Source of the DNA: Candidatus Bipolaricaulota bacterium
GTDB lineage: Bacteria; Bipolaricaulota; Bipolaricaulia; UBA7950; UBA9294
Reading direction: 5' to 3'
Length of the DNA stretch: 47,897 bases
Assembly (NCBI GenBank): GCA_030611415.1
Contig: JAUWPW010000006.1
Span: 1 to 47,897 of the forward strand
Shown: one piece after another, positions 1-8,184 of the stretch
How positions within the stretch are numbered: the first letter of the stretch is position 1
Layout: the number at the start of each line of letters is the position of its first letter
Program-made: the position numbers and the translations under genes
Notes under the pieces: generated by a model
What the model was told of the DNA's origin: nothing
Database searches by the model: none
Seen by the model: only the letters and a program-made list of their open reading frames with translations

Positions 1-46
1 GTCTATTCAAGGCCTGGAAGTTCAACTAAGCCGAATCGACAGGATC

Positions 47-955
47 TCATGCTAGGAAGATGAGTGTTGCGCCAATCATAGCAACTACCGTTCCCCCAAT
101 GGTGCGAATATTGATCCCTTCTTTGAGAACAAAGTGTGAGACTGGGAGCAGGAGAACCGGGGATAGTGCCATTAACGTAGAAGTGAGGCCCACCGGCGCT
201 AGTCGCAGAGCTACCAGGGAAAGCGTTACTCCAATAAATGGCCCAGAAAGCGCTCCAGTAATGGTTGCCCAGCAAGCACGTCGGTAACGTAGTTTTGCAA
301 ACGTGGCACAAACCTGCCCTCTTAGCACTGGCCATATCCAGATAGCTGTCGTCGCCGCAAAGATTTGAACTACATTCGTTGACAAAGGAGGAAATCCGCC
401 GCTCATCCCTTGCCTGCAAAAAATGTAGCGCAATGACTGAGTAACAACAGCACCAATCCCGTAAAGCACCCCAATGCGATAACGTCTGACAAGTAGTGGT
501 TTATCGCTTTTGTCTGGACGCCAGACGACAAGTGCAATACCTGCTACTGTAATAAAGATAGCAGCAACCTGCAGCGGCTTCAGTGCTTCATCAAGAAATG
601 CCCAAGCAAGCAGAGCACTGATCACAGGGACAAGTGTCATTATCAAGGAGCTACGGTGTGCACCAAGAGAGGAAAAAGCGCGGAATAACATAGCATCGCC
701 AACGGCAAAACCGATAACCCCTGATAGGCTCAACCATCCCCATCGAGCGAGTTCGATATGTAACGGAAAGGGCTCTCCCATCACGATCAGATGCGTGACC
801 AAAAGAAAAACAAGCGCTAAGGTTAATCGAAGGCGGTTGAGAATGCTCGGCCCAATTAATCGCACAGCAATTGTGAACAGAATATAGGTAAGAGACCAGA
901 ATACCGCGGTAGCCAGCGCGGCTAGCTCTCCATATAACACAGACCCTTCAATCAT
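47..955 (-). CDS. EamA/DMT-family transporter
   Basis: A 302-residue, very hydrophobic protein with about ten predicted membrane helices arranged as two five-helix repeats, the usual layout and length of the drug/metabolite transporter (EamA) superfamily. Such inner-membrane proteins export amino acids, metabolites or toxic compounds by proton exchange. Its start lies only 6 bp after the tryptophanase stop on the same strand, so the two are almost certainly co-transcribed. By analogy with tnaA-linked transporters the substrate could be tryptophan, indole or another aromatic compound, but TnaB of E. coli belongs to a different family and nothing in the sequence fixes the substrate. The family call is firm; the substrate is inference. 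Confidence 0.85.
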   Translation of the reverse strand: MIEGSVLYGELAALATAVFWSLTYILFTIAVRLIGPSILNRLRLTLALVFLLVTHLIVMGEPFPLHIELARWGWLSLSGVIGFAVGDAMLFRAFSSLGAHRSSLIMTLVPVISALLAWAFLDEALKPLQVAAIFITVAGIALVVWRPDKSDKPLLVRRYRIGVLYGIGAVVTQSLRYIFCRQGMSGGFPPLSTNVVQIFAATTAIWIWPVLRGQVCATFAKLRYRRACWATITGALSGPFIGVTLSLVALRLAPVGLTSTLMALSPVLLLPVSHFVLKEGINIRTIGGTVVAMIGATLIFLA

Positions 956-961
956 GCAAGA

Positions 962-2347
962 CTAACCATGTATTATCGGCTCAAAGCGAGCAATGAAGTG
1001 ACGCAATGGACCCTCTCCCTCAGTAATCCGGTATCCTGGAAGCCTTTTCTTGCTACTGGCAGCGGCTGTCGCTCCTTCGATTACCGTGTCTAAGTGTGTA
1101 CGGGTATACACCCGCCGTGGGATAGCTAATCGCACCAGCTCAAGCTTTGGGAAAATCTCTTTTCCATCTTCACCCTTGTGTGCGAACATTACACTACCTA
1201 TCTCCACTGCCCGTACACCTGACCGTATATATAGCTCCACTACAAAGGAAAGACCTGGAAACTCTCGTCGAGGGAAATCGGGCAGCAGTCTGAGTATGTC
1301 AATGTACACAGCGTGCCCACCAATTGGCTCAACGATCGGGATTCCGTTCTCTTTTAACCCAGCTCCAAGATAAGAAACCTGACCGATGCGATCACGTAAG
1401 TAGTCAAGATCCAGGACCTCATATAGCCCAAGGGCGATCGCCTCCAGATCCCGCCCAGCCAACCCACCGTAGGTAGTGAACCCTTCCATCAAGATCAGCC
1501 GCTCGCGCGCTGCGGCAAGAATCTCAGCATTGTTCATTGCGAGAATTCCACCGATATTTGCCAGTCCATCTTTCTTGGCGCTCATTGTCATTCCATCAGC
1601 AAGCGAGAACATCTCTCGCGCAATCTCAATTGGAGAAACGTCTTGATAACCCTCCTCGCGTTCACGGATGAAGAACGCGTTTTCCGCAAATCGACAGGCA
1701 TCGATAAAGAATGGAATCCTGTGTTCGCGAGCAATCTTGCTTACCTCGCGTAAGTTGGAGAGAGAAACTGGCTGGCCACCGCCAGTATTGTTGGTGACCG
1801 TCATCATTATCAAAGGAATTCGCTCTCTTCCCACTTTATTAATCAAAGAAAGCAGCTTGTTTGTATCCATATTGCCTTTGAATGGAACAACCTTCTCGGC
1901 TTCATACGCCTCTTCAATGACCAAATCAACTGGCTGGCCACCGTTCGCCAAGATGTTTGCCCGAGTAGTATCAAAGTGCATATTGTTAGGAATAACATCA
2001 TTAACGTTTACCATTGCAGAGAATAAGACGTTTTCCGCTGCGCGACCCTGATGAGTAGGAAGCAGATGCCGAAATCCAAAGATGTCGTGCACGGCTGTCT
2101 CAAAGCGCTCAAAGCTGCGACTGCCAGCATAAGATTCGTCTCCACGCATTAGGCCTGCCCACTGCTCTTGACTCATTGCTCCAGTTCCGGAGTCAGTCAA
2201 TAGGTCAACATAAATATCCTGTGCACGAAGGTTGAACACATTGTACCCCGCTTCCTTGATCCTCTCCTTCCTCTCATCTGGCGTAATGATTGCAACTGGT
2301 TCAATTACCTTGATTCGATACGGCTTATAAGGGACATCTATGCTCAT
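962..2347 (-). CDS. tnaA: Tryptophanase (tryptophan indole-lyase)
   Basis: A 461-residue PLP enzyme of the beta-eliminating lyase family, which splits tryptophan into indole, pyruvate and ammonia in the cytoplasm. Seen in the sequence: an N-terminal [11 protein letters not shown] motif, the PTHQGR motif near residue 98, the [12 protein letters not shown] stretch near 185, and the PLP lysine in MSAKKD (about K259). The closest alternative is tyrosine phenol-lyase. Near residue 382 the protein has VEIGS as in tryptophanase rather than the MERG-type arginine that binds phenol in tyrosine phenol-lyase, so tryptophanase is preferred. A strong AAGGAGG site lies just upstream of the ATG. No TnaC-like leader peptide was found. 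It is followed directly by a DMT exporter, a likely two-gene operon for tryptophan fermentation. Confidence 0.93.
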   Translation of the reverse strand: MSIDVPYKPYRIKVIEPVAIITPDERKERIKEAGYNVFNLRAQDIYVDLLTDSGTGAMSQEQWAGLMRGDESYAGSRSFERFETAVHDIFGFRHLLPTHQGRAAENVLFSAMVNVNDVIPNNMHFDTTRANILANGGQPVDLVIEEAYEAEKVVPFKGNMDTNKLLSLINKVGRERIPLIMMTVTNNTGGGQPVSLSNLREVSKIAREHRIPFFIDACRFAENAFFIREREEGYQDVSPIEIAREMFSLADGMTMSAKKDGLANIGGILAMNNAEILAAARERLILMEGFTTYGGLAGRDLEAIALGLYEVLDLDYLRDRIGQVSYLGAGLKENGIPIVEPIGGHAVYIDILRLLPDFPRREFPGLSFVVELYIRSGVRAVEIGSVMFAHKGEDGKEIFPKLELVRLAIPRRVYTRTHLDTVIEGATAAASSKKRLPGYRITEGEGPLRHFIARFEPIIHG

Positions 2348-2513
2348 CCTTATCCTCCTTCAAGGTGAATCCTATCGCTAGATAGTAAGCATTTACATCA
2401 GCAATAATCTGGTGGAAGCCGAGGTAGTTATCATTTGCTCTTTTCTCTTCAAACAACAAATGCTTCATGTTAGTTCACGACAAGCCAAAGGACAACCTGC
2501 CCGAAAGTTTGGG

Positions 2514-2542
2514 TTGACTGAGTCATCACTTGGGCCTTTAAT
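2514..2542 (+). promoter_or_regulatory. Sigma-70-type promoter for the SDR operon
   Basis: TTGACT at 2514-2519 and TTTAAT at 2537-2542 are separated by 17 bp; each box matches the consensus at five of six positions. Transcription would start near 2550 and read into the SDR gene at 2645. It lies in the divergent gap between tryptophanase and the SDR gene. The call is by sequence match only. Confidence 0.5.
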
Positions 2543-2579
2543 ATGGAAGTTGATTTGGCACATTCAAGGAGGGCTTGTC

Positions 2580-2603
2580 ATGCGTAAACAGATCGATCAA
2601 TGA
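2580..2603 (+). other. Possible 7-codon leader ORF
   Basis: ATG at 2580 opens a seven-codon frame (MRKQIDQ, then TGA). It is preceded at ideal spacing by AAGGAGGG (2566-2573), a better ribosome site than the one in front of the SDR gene 42 bp downstream. It sits just after the predicted promoter. It may be a translated leader that affects SDR expression, or a relic of a gene start. Evidence is limited to the site and the frame. Confidence 0.3.
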
Positions 2604-2644
2604 AAGGTGAATGAGCCACGAAGTAAGGCTATAATCGATTCATT

Positions 2645-3394
2645 ATGCAAGGTTCAGAGCAAGCAACTTGTGCGATTATTACTGGGAGCTCGCGTGGCAT
2701 TGGTGCAGCAACAGCCAAACGGCTAGCTGCAGCCGGCCATGCGATAACTATCAATTACTTAAACAACACTAGGCAAGCTGAAAAACTCGTACACGAGATC
2801 CAAACAGCTGGAGGAAAAGCGTTTCCTTTTCAGGCAGATGTTGCCGACTTCACACAGGTGAAGAAAATGGTGGAAGAGACGGCAAAACACTTCGGCAGGA
2901 TCCAAATCGTCGTCAATAATGCTGGTTTCTCACAACACTGCACCATTGACCACATGACTATTAAGGACTGGGACCGATCTGTGGCAGTCAACCTCTCCGC
3001 AGCCGTATATGTCGTAAAAGCGGCACTTCCATACCTGAAAAGAGAACCCTGGGCACGAATCATCAACATTTGCTCCTTGCGAGCGATGACTGGCTCCAGT
3101 CACGGAGCCCACTATGCCGCTGCTAAATCTGGACTAATCGGGCTCACCAAGTCGTTGGCATTGGAGCTTGCACCAGACATCACGGTCAATGCCATCTCAC
3201 CAGGATATACCAATACAGACATGAATGCTGAAGCACTGGCAACAAAAGGTGATGCCATTCGAGCACGTATTCCAGTGAAGCGAATTGCTGAACCAGAAGA
3301 GATCGCTGCTCTTGTCGCTTTTCTCGCCTCACAACAAGCCGGCTACATCACCGGCGAAACGGTCAATGCCAATGGTGGAATCTACATGCAATAG
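2645..3394 (+). CDS. SDR-family oxidoreductase (FabG-like)
   Basis: A 249-residue classical short-chain dehydrogenase/reductase, normal length for the family. The cofactor motif TGSSRGIG is at residues 13-20, NNAG at 91-94, and the catalytic Ser144, Tyr157 and Lys161 lie in the expected S-x12-YxxxK arrangement. The C-terminal ITGETVNANGGIYMQ segment resembles 3-oxoacyl-ACP reductase (FabG). There are no fatty-acid synthesis genes beside it; instead it leads a run with an acetyltransferase and a macro-domain protein, so it may reduce another substrate. An arginine after the first two TGSS residues of the turn suggests NADP(H) preference. It starts at ATG 2645 with only a weak ribosome site. 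Family certain, substrate unknown. Confidence 0.85.
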   Translation: MQGSEQATCAIITGSSRGIGAATAKRLAAAGHAITINYLNNTRQAEKLVHEIQTAGGKAFPFQADVADFTQVKKMVEETAKHFGRIQIVVNNAGFSQHCTIDHMTIKDWDRSVAVNLSAAVYVVKAALPYLKREPWARIINICSLRAMTGSSHGAHYAAAKSGLIGLTKSLALELAPDITVNAISPGYTNTDMNAEALATKGDAIRARIPVKRIAEPEEIAALVAFLASQQAGYITGETVNANGGIYMQ

Positions 3395-3435
3395 ACAACC
3401 AGATCTTGTGCCTTCACGACACTCGGAGAGGACCA

Positions 3436-4689
3436 ATGACAACCAAATCAATCACAAGGTTTCGTGCATATAATCATAATCAGGACAAGGAAGCGATCCG
3501 CCAAATTTGGCGGGAGATTGGCTGGTTAACCAAGGAAAAGAGAGAAGAAGATGCACTGGACTTGTTCTTAACCGCTGGGCACACCACAGTAGCGGAGGTA
3601 AACGGCAAGCCTGAGTGCCTGGTAGTGAGCATGCCAGGGACAATTCGTTACCTTAAACAGGAGCTCCCATTTTCTGCGCTTGCCGGAGTAATGACAAGCA
3701 GGATTGCCCGCAAACGTGGATTAGCAAGCCGATTGGCAGCCTATGTAGTGGCACACGAAGCCGCTCAGGGGACGCTTGTATGTGGGCTGGGAATGTTTGA
3801 GGAAGGTTACTATAACCAACTTGGTTTTGGAACAGGGGGCTACGAGCACTGGTACTCCTTTGATCCAGCACAACTGAAGGTGAATCTAATCCCACGTATG
3901 CCGGACCGACTTACTACTGACGACTGGGAAATGGTTCATGTATCGCGTCTTGCCCGTCGCCGCGGTCATGGCGCATGCAATCTAACCGCTCCCGAGAACA
4001 CTCTTTTAGAAATGTTCTGTGAGGGCAATGGGTTTGGCCTTGGCTATCACGATGGGCCACATGGTGAGTTAACGCATCACATCTGGTGTTGGGCAAAGGA
4101 TTTAGAATACGGACCATACAACATCTCATGGATGTCTTACAAGACCCGGGAACAGTTCATCGAGCTGCTCGCCGTGATCAAGAGCCTAGGTGATCAGATT
4201 CGATTGGTGAAGATCCGAGAACCACAAGGGATTCAGCTACAAGACCTGCTTCATCAACCATTCAAGAACCGTCAGGTGACTAAAGATTCTAAGTATGAGA
4301 ACCAGTTACATGCCGCCGCATCTTGGCAAATTAGAATCTGCCACTTGACCGAGTGTTTGAAACAGACACAATTGAAGGGAAAAGAACTGCGATTTAATCT
4401 CGTGCTTGCTGACCCTATCGAGCAATTCCTGGACAAAGACACGCCATGGAATGGAATCACTGGTAACTATGTGATCACGCTGGGCGAAGAATCACAAGCT
4501 AAGCCGGGCAAGGACAAGGATTTACCAACCCTACAAGCATCGGTAGATGCTTTCTCTCGTCTGTGGTTAGGGGTGCGGCCAGCAATAGGATTAGCCTTCA
4601 CAGATGATATCATCGGACCTCCCGACCTTCTCCACAGGCTGGACCAACTCATCTCCCTTCCCGATCCCAAACCAGACTGGGATTTCTGA
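3436..4689 (+). CDS. Eis-like GNAT N-acetyltransferase with SCP2-like C-terminus
   Basis: About 417 residues from ATG 3436, chosen because GGAGAGGA lies just upstream; an earlier in-frame start at 3406 lacks such a site. The N-terminal third is a GNAT acetyltransferase: the acetyl-CoA pyrophosphate-loop motif RKRGLASRLAA and a following YYNQLGFGTGGYE strand are visible. The C-terminal part (PTLQASVDAFSRLWLG, then a hydrophobic tail) resembles the sterol-carrier-like domain of Eis proteins, and the roughly 400-residue length fits that family. Eis members acetylate amines of aminoglycosides, peptides or proteins. It lies 41 bp after the SDR gene and 47 bp before the macro-domain gene, a likely operon. 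The true substrate cannot be read from the sequence. Confidence 0.75.
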   Translation: MTTKSITRFRAYNHNQDKEAIRQIWREIGWLTKEKREEDALDLFLTAGHTTVAEVNGKPECLVVSMPGTIRYLKQELPFSALAGVMTSRIARKRGLASRLAAYVVAHEAAQGTLVCGLGMFEEGYYNQLGFGTGGYEHWYSFDPAQLKVNLIPRMPDRLTTDDWEMVHVSRLARRRGHGACNLTAPENTLLEMFCEGNGFGLGYHDGPHGELTHHIWCWAKDLEYGPYNISWMSYKTREQFIELLAVIKSLGDQIRLVKIREPQGIQLQDLLHQPFKNRQVTKDSKYENQLHAAASWQIRICHLTECLKQTQLKGKELRFNLVLADPIEQFLDKDTPWNGITGNYVITLGEESQAKPGKDKDLPTLQASVDAFSRLWLGVRPAIGLAFTDDIIGPPDLLHRLDQLISLPDPKPDWDF

Positions 4690-4736
4690 TCATCAGGTAC
4701 TACCGCTTGCTTACCCACAAGGCCGAAGGAGGAACA

Positions 4737-5297
4737 ATGGAAAAGCCAATCTCACGGAAAATCGGCAGTACACAACTTGTGATCTTGCTCGGCGATATTA
4801 CAGAACAACCAACAGAAGCAATCGTAAATGCCGCAAACCCCTCTCTGAGAGGAGGTGGGGGCGTAGATGGAGCGATCCATCGTGCAGGTGGGCGACAAAT
4901 CCTTGAACAATGTCAGACCTACACACGAAAACATGGGTCACTCCCTTCAGGAAAAGCCATGGTAACTACCGGAGGCAAACTTAGAGCAAAGTATGTCATT
5001 CATACCGTTGGTCCAGTCTACAAGAACAAGCAAGAATCACCTCCAATCCTACAAAGCGCCTATCAAGAGAGCCTTAAGCTTGCCGAAGAATCAAAGATCA
5101 CGAGCGTTTCATTTCCATCAATAAGCACTGGCGCATACAGGTACCCGTTGCAGGCAGCAGCAGAAGTAGCAGTGAAGGCAGTTATTGGCTGTCTACGTGC
5201 CGGCTCGGCATTGCAACTTGTACAAATCGTCTGCTTTACCAAAAACACTTTCACCGCGTACAAGATGGCCCTCGAGGAGGCTACAGAACAAGCCTGA
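4737..5297 (+). CDS. Macro-domain protein (ADP-ribose-binding, YmdB-like)
   Basis: A 186-residue stand-alone macro domain starting at ATG 4737 behind AAGGAGGA (4726-4733). The N-terminal GDIT, the ADP-ribose loop NAANPSLRGGGGVDGAIHRA and the second loop FPSISTGAYRYP are all present, which is the hallmark of the O-acetyl-ADP-ribose deacetylase/ADP-ribosyl hydrolase branch (YmdB, MacroD). The active-site asparagine and aspartate of the first loop are conserved. It would remove or bind ADP-ribose or O-acetyl-ADP-ribose in the cytoplasm. Last gene of the SDR-acetyltransferase-macro run; no ADP-ribosyltransferase or sirtuin gene is adjacent, so the ADP-ribose source is unknown. Confidence 0.92.
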   Translation: MEKPISRKIGSTQLVILLGDITEQPTEAIVNAANPSLRGGGGVDGAIHRAGGRQILEQCQTYTRKHGSLPSGKAMVTTGGKLRAKYVIHTVGPVYKNKQESPPILQSAYQESLKLAEESKITSVSFPSISTGAYRYPLQAAAEVAVKAVIGCLRAGSALQLVQIVCFTKNTFTAYKMALEEATEQA

Positions 5298-5833
5298 TCC
5301 AGTGAACCCCTTACGTTTCACTGCATCGAAGAAGAACACACCTCCCTCAAGAAATAACCCAAAAACCACTCTCATTTTGCAGGCGGACTTCTACGTATTC
5401 TACGGACATTTGGACCATAAATAGGTAGTCTTCGTTTCACTATTGGGTGAGAGAAGTACTTGCCCTATTACGATGGATAATTTTAAATAGTTGGTGATTA
5501 AGTTCACCTTAGCCCCACGAAAAGGTCACCGGGTGGTGAAAAAAGTGGGAGCGCTGGCCTTAGCAAAAGCGGGTTGCCTGGGTCTTTGCCTCCTTGACAA
5601 CCGCGGCGGAAGTACTGTATCAAACCGGCTAAGTGTTCGCTTTCGCCGCGGTTTACGCTGACTGATTAAGAGAGACACCTGACTACCAGCGAAAGATTCG
5701 TTCCCCTCTTAACCACCGCACTACACAGCCCAACAAGACGAACTTGCTCAACTTGCTGATGTCAAAATGTATGAAGCGAAACGGAGACACAAGAATCCAC
5801 CAACTCATACACAACCACCAAGCTATCCTCCTT
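5298..5833. other. Long intergenic region with inverted repeats
   Basis: No credible coding frame lies in these 536 bp between two convergent genes. It contains several potential hairpins: a perfect 10-bp inverted repeat at 5599-5608/5644-5653, a TCACC/GGTGA pair near 5525-5540, and TTAAGAG/CTCTTAA arms near 5665-5710 enclosing CGAA/TTCG. A promoter-like TTGACA (5594-5599) with TATCAA (5618-5623) overlaps the longest repeat. I looked for tmRNA, RNase P, SRP, T-box and tRNA signatures on both strands, because smpB is nearby, and found none. It may encode an unrecognised small RNA or only terminators. Confidence 0.4.
5599..5653 (+). repeat. 10-bp perfect inverted repeat
   Basis: AACCGCGGCG at 5599-5608 and CGCCGCGGTT at 5644-5653 are exact reverse complements separated by 35 bases, giving a strong GC-rich stem on either strand. 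There is no U-run after it, so it is not a textbook intrinsic terminator. It overlaps a promoter-like TTGACA/TATCAA pair. Confidence 0.6.
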
Positions 5834-6364
5834 TCACAAGCAGTAAAGACCGTTCTTGATCCGAGGAATGAGGGCCATCAACACTGCTTGGCAGGTGATC
5901 GCAAACCGGTCAATTCGTCCCTCTGAAAGATAGCCAATCGCGCCAATGCTTGTTCCAGGCTCAGACAGCCCAGCAACGCGGCTTGTCTCACAATCAAGTG
6001 TCGAGCCGGAGAGCAATTGCCTTACGATACTCTTTGGAAGCTCATATCCTGGTCCATGCCCAGTTGTGATCCTACCTGATCGATCAAGTATCGCGCACAA
6101 TTGAACGCTGAAAGGGCAATCAGATCCTGGGAACTCCACCAATCCCGCCTCGATTCCTACACCAAAGTCACCATTGCCAAGAGCACCGCGTGCCCGGTTG
6201 ATTGCTCCGCGTAGAATCTCTCCGGCAAAAGGTTGTGAAGGCACATTTGCGTCAACCGCTATTGATTCTACCAGTACGGATTCCCCCGGAAATGTCTTGG
6301 CAAACGCTGATCGTGTAGCCCTTACTTTGAGTACATTTCTTGTCCCAACATAAATCTTCATCAC
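5834..6364 (-). CDS. yjjX: Inosine/xanthosine triphosphatase (YjjX/DUF84 family)
   Basis: A 176-residue cytoplasmic protein of the DUF84 (non-canonical purine NTP phosphatase) family, about the normal length. Family signatures are an N-terminal VGTRNVLKVRA segment, VPSQPFAGEILRGAINRA in the middle and GVGIEAG around residue 70. These enzymes hydrolyse ITP and XTP so that deaminated purines are not incorporated into nucleic acids. It is transcribed away from smpB, from which it is separated by about 60 bp. The start is one of two adjacent ATG codons (6364 or 6361). The family assignment is firm; activity on ITP/XTP follows from characterised members. Confidence 0.88.
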   Translation of the reverse strand: MMKIYVGTRNVLKVRATRSAFAKTFPGESVLVESIAVDANVPSQPFAGEILRGAINRARGALGNGDFGVGIEAGLVEFPGSDCPFSVQLCAILDRSGRITTGHGPGYELPKSIVRQLLSGSTLDCETSRVAGLSEPGTSIGAIGYLSEGRIDRFAITCQAVLMALIPRIKNGLYCL

Positions 6365-6424
6365 CCTATCCTAGCCACGAGGATTCACTTGCGCAACATC
6401 TCTTCATACAGTAGCCTTCTTATC

Positions 6425-6892
6425 ATGGCTAAGAAGGTTATAGCAACTAATCGTAAAGCGCGCCACGATTACGACATCCAAGAAACCTACGAAGCAGGAA
6501 TAGTTCTTACTGGAACAGAAGTCAAGAGTCTACGGGCTGGTAGGTGTTCACTTAAGGACGGTTTTGCGCTGATCAAGGACGGAGAGGCAATATTACGCAA
6601 TGTACATATCTCGTCCTATAAAGAAGGGACAATTCATAATGTCGAACCTAACCGTGACCGAGACCTTTTACTGCACCATCGCGAGATCGCCCATCTAGCG
6701 ACCAAGGTACAAGAACGCGGATACACCTTGGTTGCCTTGCGCATCTACTTTCGACACGGCTACGCCAAAGTAGAGCTTGGTCTGGCCAAGGGACGCAAAA
6801 CCTATGACAAACGCCGCAAACTGAAAGAGGAGGATGAAGATCGCCGCACACAGGAAGCGCTAAAACGGTACAGTCGAGGGCAACGAGTATAG
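6425..6892 (+). CDS. smpB: SsrA-binding protein SmpB
   Basis: A 155-residue SmpB, the partner of tmRNA in rescuing stalled ribosomes. The family signatures are clear: NRKARHDYDI near the N-terminus, GIVLTGTEVKSLRAG in the RNA-binding barrel, and the basic C-terminal tail GRKTYDKRRKLKE that enters the decoding centre. The start at ATG 6425 (MAKKV) gives the standard length; an upstream in-frame start at 6389 would add 12 residues not typical of the family. The tmRNA gene itself, often nearby, was not found in this window. Confidence 0.97.
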   Translation: MAKKVIATNRKARHDYDIQETYEAGIVLTGTEVKSLRAGRCSLKDGFALIKDGEAILRNVHISSYKEGTIHNVEPNRDRDLLLHHREIAHLATKVQERGYTLVALRIYFRHGYAKVELGLAKGRKTYDKRRKLKEEDEDRRTQEALKRYSRGQRV

Positions 6893-6921
6893 ATACACAG
6901 TAGAAGAATCCTAGAACAAGA

Positions 6922-8115
6922 CTAGCTACGAAAGAGAACCGCTTCACGTTTGAACAACCTAATCGAAGCAGTGATGAGCACCCCCCCGCAGAACGCATTT
7001 GCAACGAAAGTATAAATCAGATGACGGATCTCTAGTGTTCCAACGATAATCTCTTGCAAGGCGTAGAGCGCATTTGCAACTGGAATAAGAAAACGGGCAC
7101 CAAGAAAGGATACTCCTCCTGTCATTGATACCAGTCCTACAAGCACAATGATCATATAGATTGGCATAAGATAAGTACTTGCCTCCTTTTGACTACGGGC
7201 AAAACTACCTACAATCACAACCAACGCGGCAAGGATAACGGCAAGTGGCACAAGCACAGCGATCATCCAACCAAAGGCAACTGCCCCCAGAGAAAAGGTC
7301 GCAGTCGCTCCGGTTGGTGCAAGTCCTCCACCGAAAAAGCGTATTCCAATAAGAAGACCAACTGCCGACAGAAGCGATGAGACAAGCGAAACCGTGAGAA
7401 CGGTAAGGAACTTCCCAAGAACAATCTCAGTACGTGAGAGCTGGCTAACAAGAAGTGTAGCGATTGTCCCACGCTCTTTTTCTCCAGCAGTGATTTCTGC
7501 TCCAAGCCCCATGGCCCCTGTCAAAATGGCCAGAACCATGAAGTAAGGCAAGAGGCGGCTTATTATCATTTTGCCAACGGACTCACTTGTGGCAATATCT
7601 TCTACATGTACACTTAGCGGAGGAGATAATACATCATAGTCAACACCTAGGGCATCAAGCTTGCTGCGTATGACCTCTCTTAGGTAATCTTCAAGAAACG
7701 TACTCACTCTAGCAGCTGCCACTGTTCCTGCCTGGGTAGTTTGGTCATAGTAGAGCGTAACATCCAAGCCACTTTCCGGCTTACCGGTTTCCTTCTCCAG
7801 CGCCATCATCGCTTCGGCAACTCCCAACTTAACGTCGGCGAGCCCCTCTTCTGTGTTGTCGTAAAACAGTGGAGTAATAGTTGGGTTTAACTGAAGATAG
7901 GAAAGAAATCCCATATTCTGCGCATGGTCAACAACAATCACCCTTGGAATCATTTCCTCAACCCTTGTTTGTTCCACTGTGGCGAAATGTCCAATTACTG
8001 CCAAGATCAACGGGTAGAAAAAGAGGGGGAAAAAGATAGTGAGGATCATCGTCCTACGATCGCGAAGGGCGCCGATCAACTCCTTGGCAAAGAGAAGACG
8101 AACATTACTCCACAT
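6922..8115 (-). CDS. ABC-2 exporter permease (NatB-like)
   Basis: A 397-residue membrane protein: one helix near the N-terminus, a large extracytoplasmic domain of about 140 residues, then five to six helices, ending close to the cytoplasm. This is the ABC-2 permease layout of NatB. The conserved AGEKERGTIATLL cytoplasmic segment, typical of this branch, is present at about residue 210. With the ATPase encoded 69 bp upstream on the same strand it should form an exporter; characterised NatAB exports Na+, but many relatives export other compounds. It ends 29 bp from the end of smpB (convergent). Confidence 0.85.
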   Translation of the reverse strand: MWSNVRLLFAKELIGALRDRRTMILTIFFPLFFYPLILAVIGHFATVEQTRVEEMIPRVIVVDHAQNMGFLSYLQLNPTITPLFYDNTEEGLADVKLGVAEAMMALEKETGKPESGLDVTLYYDQTTQAGTVAAARVSTFLEDYLREVIRSKLDALGVDYDVLSPPLSVHVEDIATSESVGKMIISRLLPYFMVLAILTGAMGLGAEITAGEKERGTIATLLVSQLSRTEIVLGKFLTVLTVSLVSSLLSAVGLLIGIRFFGGGLAPTGATATFSLGAVAFGWMIAVLVPLAVILAALVVIVGSFARSQKEASTYLMPIYMIIVLVGLVSMTGGVSFLGARFLIPVANALYALQEIIVGTLEIRHLIYTFVANAFCGGVLITASIRLFKREAVLFRS

Positions 8116-8184
8116 ATGTTACCCATTCACCTCCCACAACTTTTCCCTCTGAAACAATACCACCCATAACAAAGGGCAAGAGGA

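Noticed and set aside
962-2347. Tyrosine phenol-lyase instead of tryptophanase
   Set aside because: The phenol-binding arginine motif (MERG) is replaced by VEIGS, as in tryptophanase, and other motifs agree with tryptophanase.
5298-5833. tmRNA, RNase P RNA, SRP RNA or a T-box in the gap before smpB
   Set aside because: None of the conserved cores of these RNAs is present on either strand.
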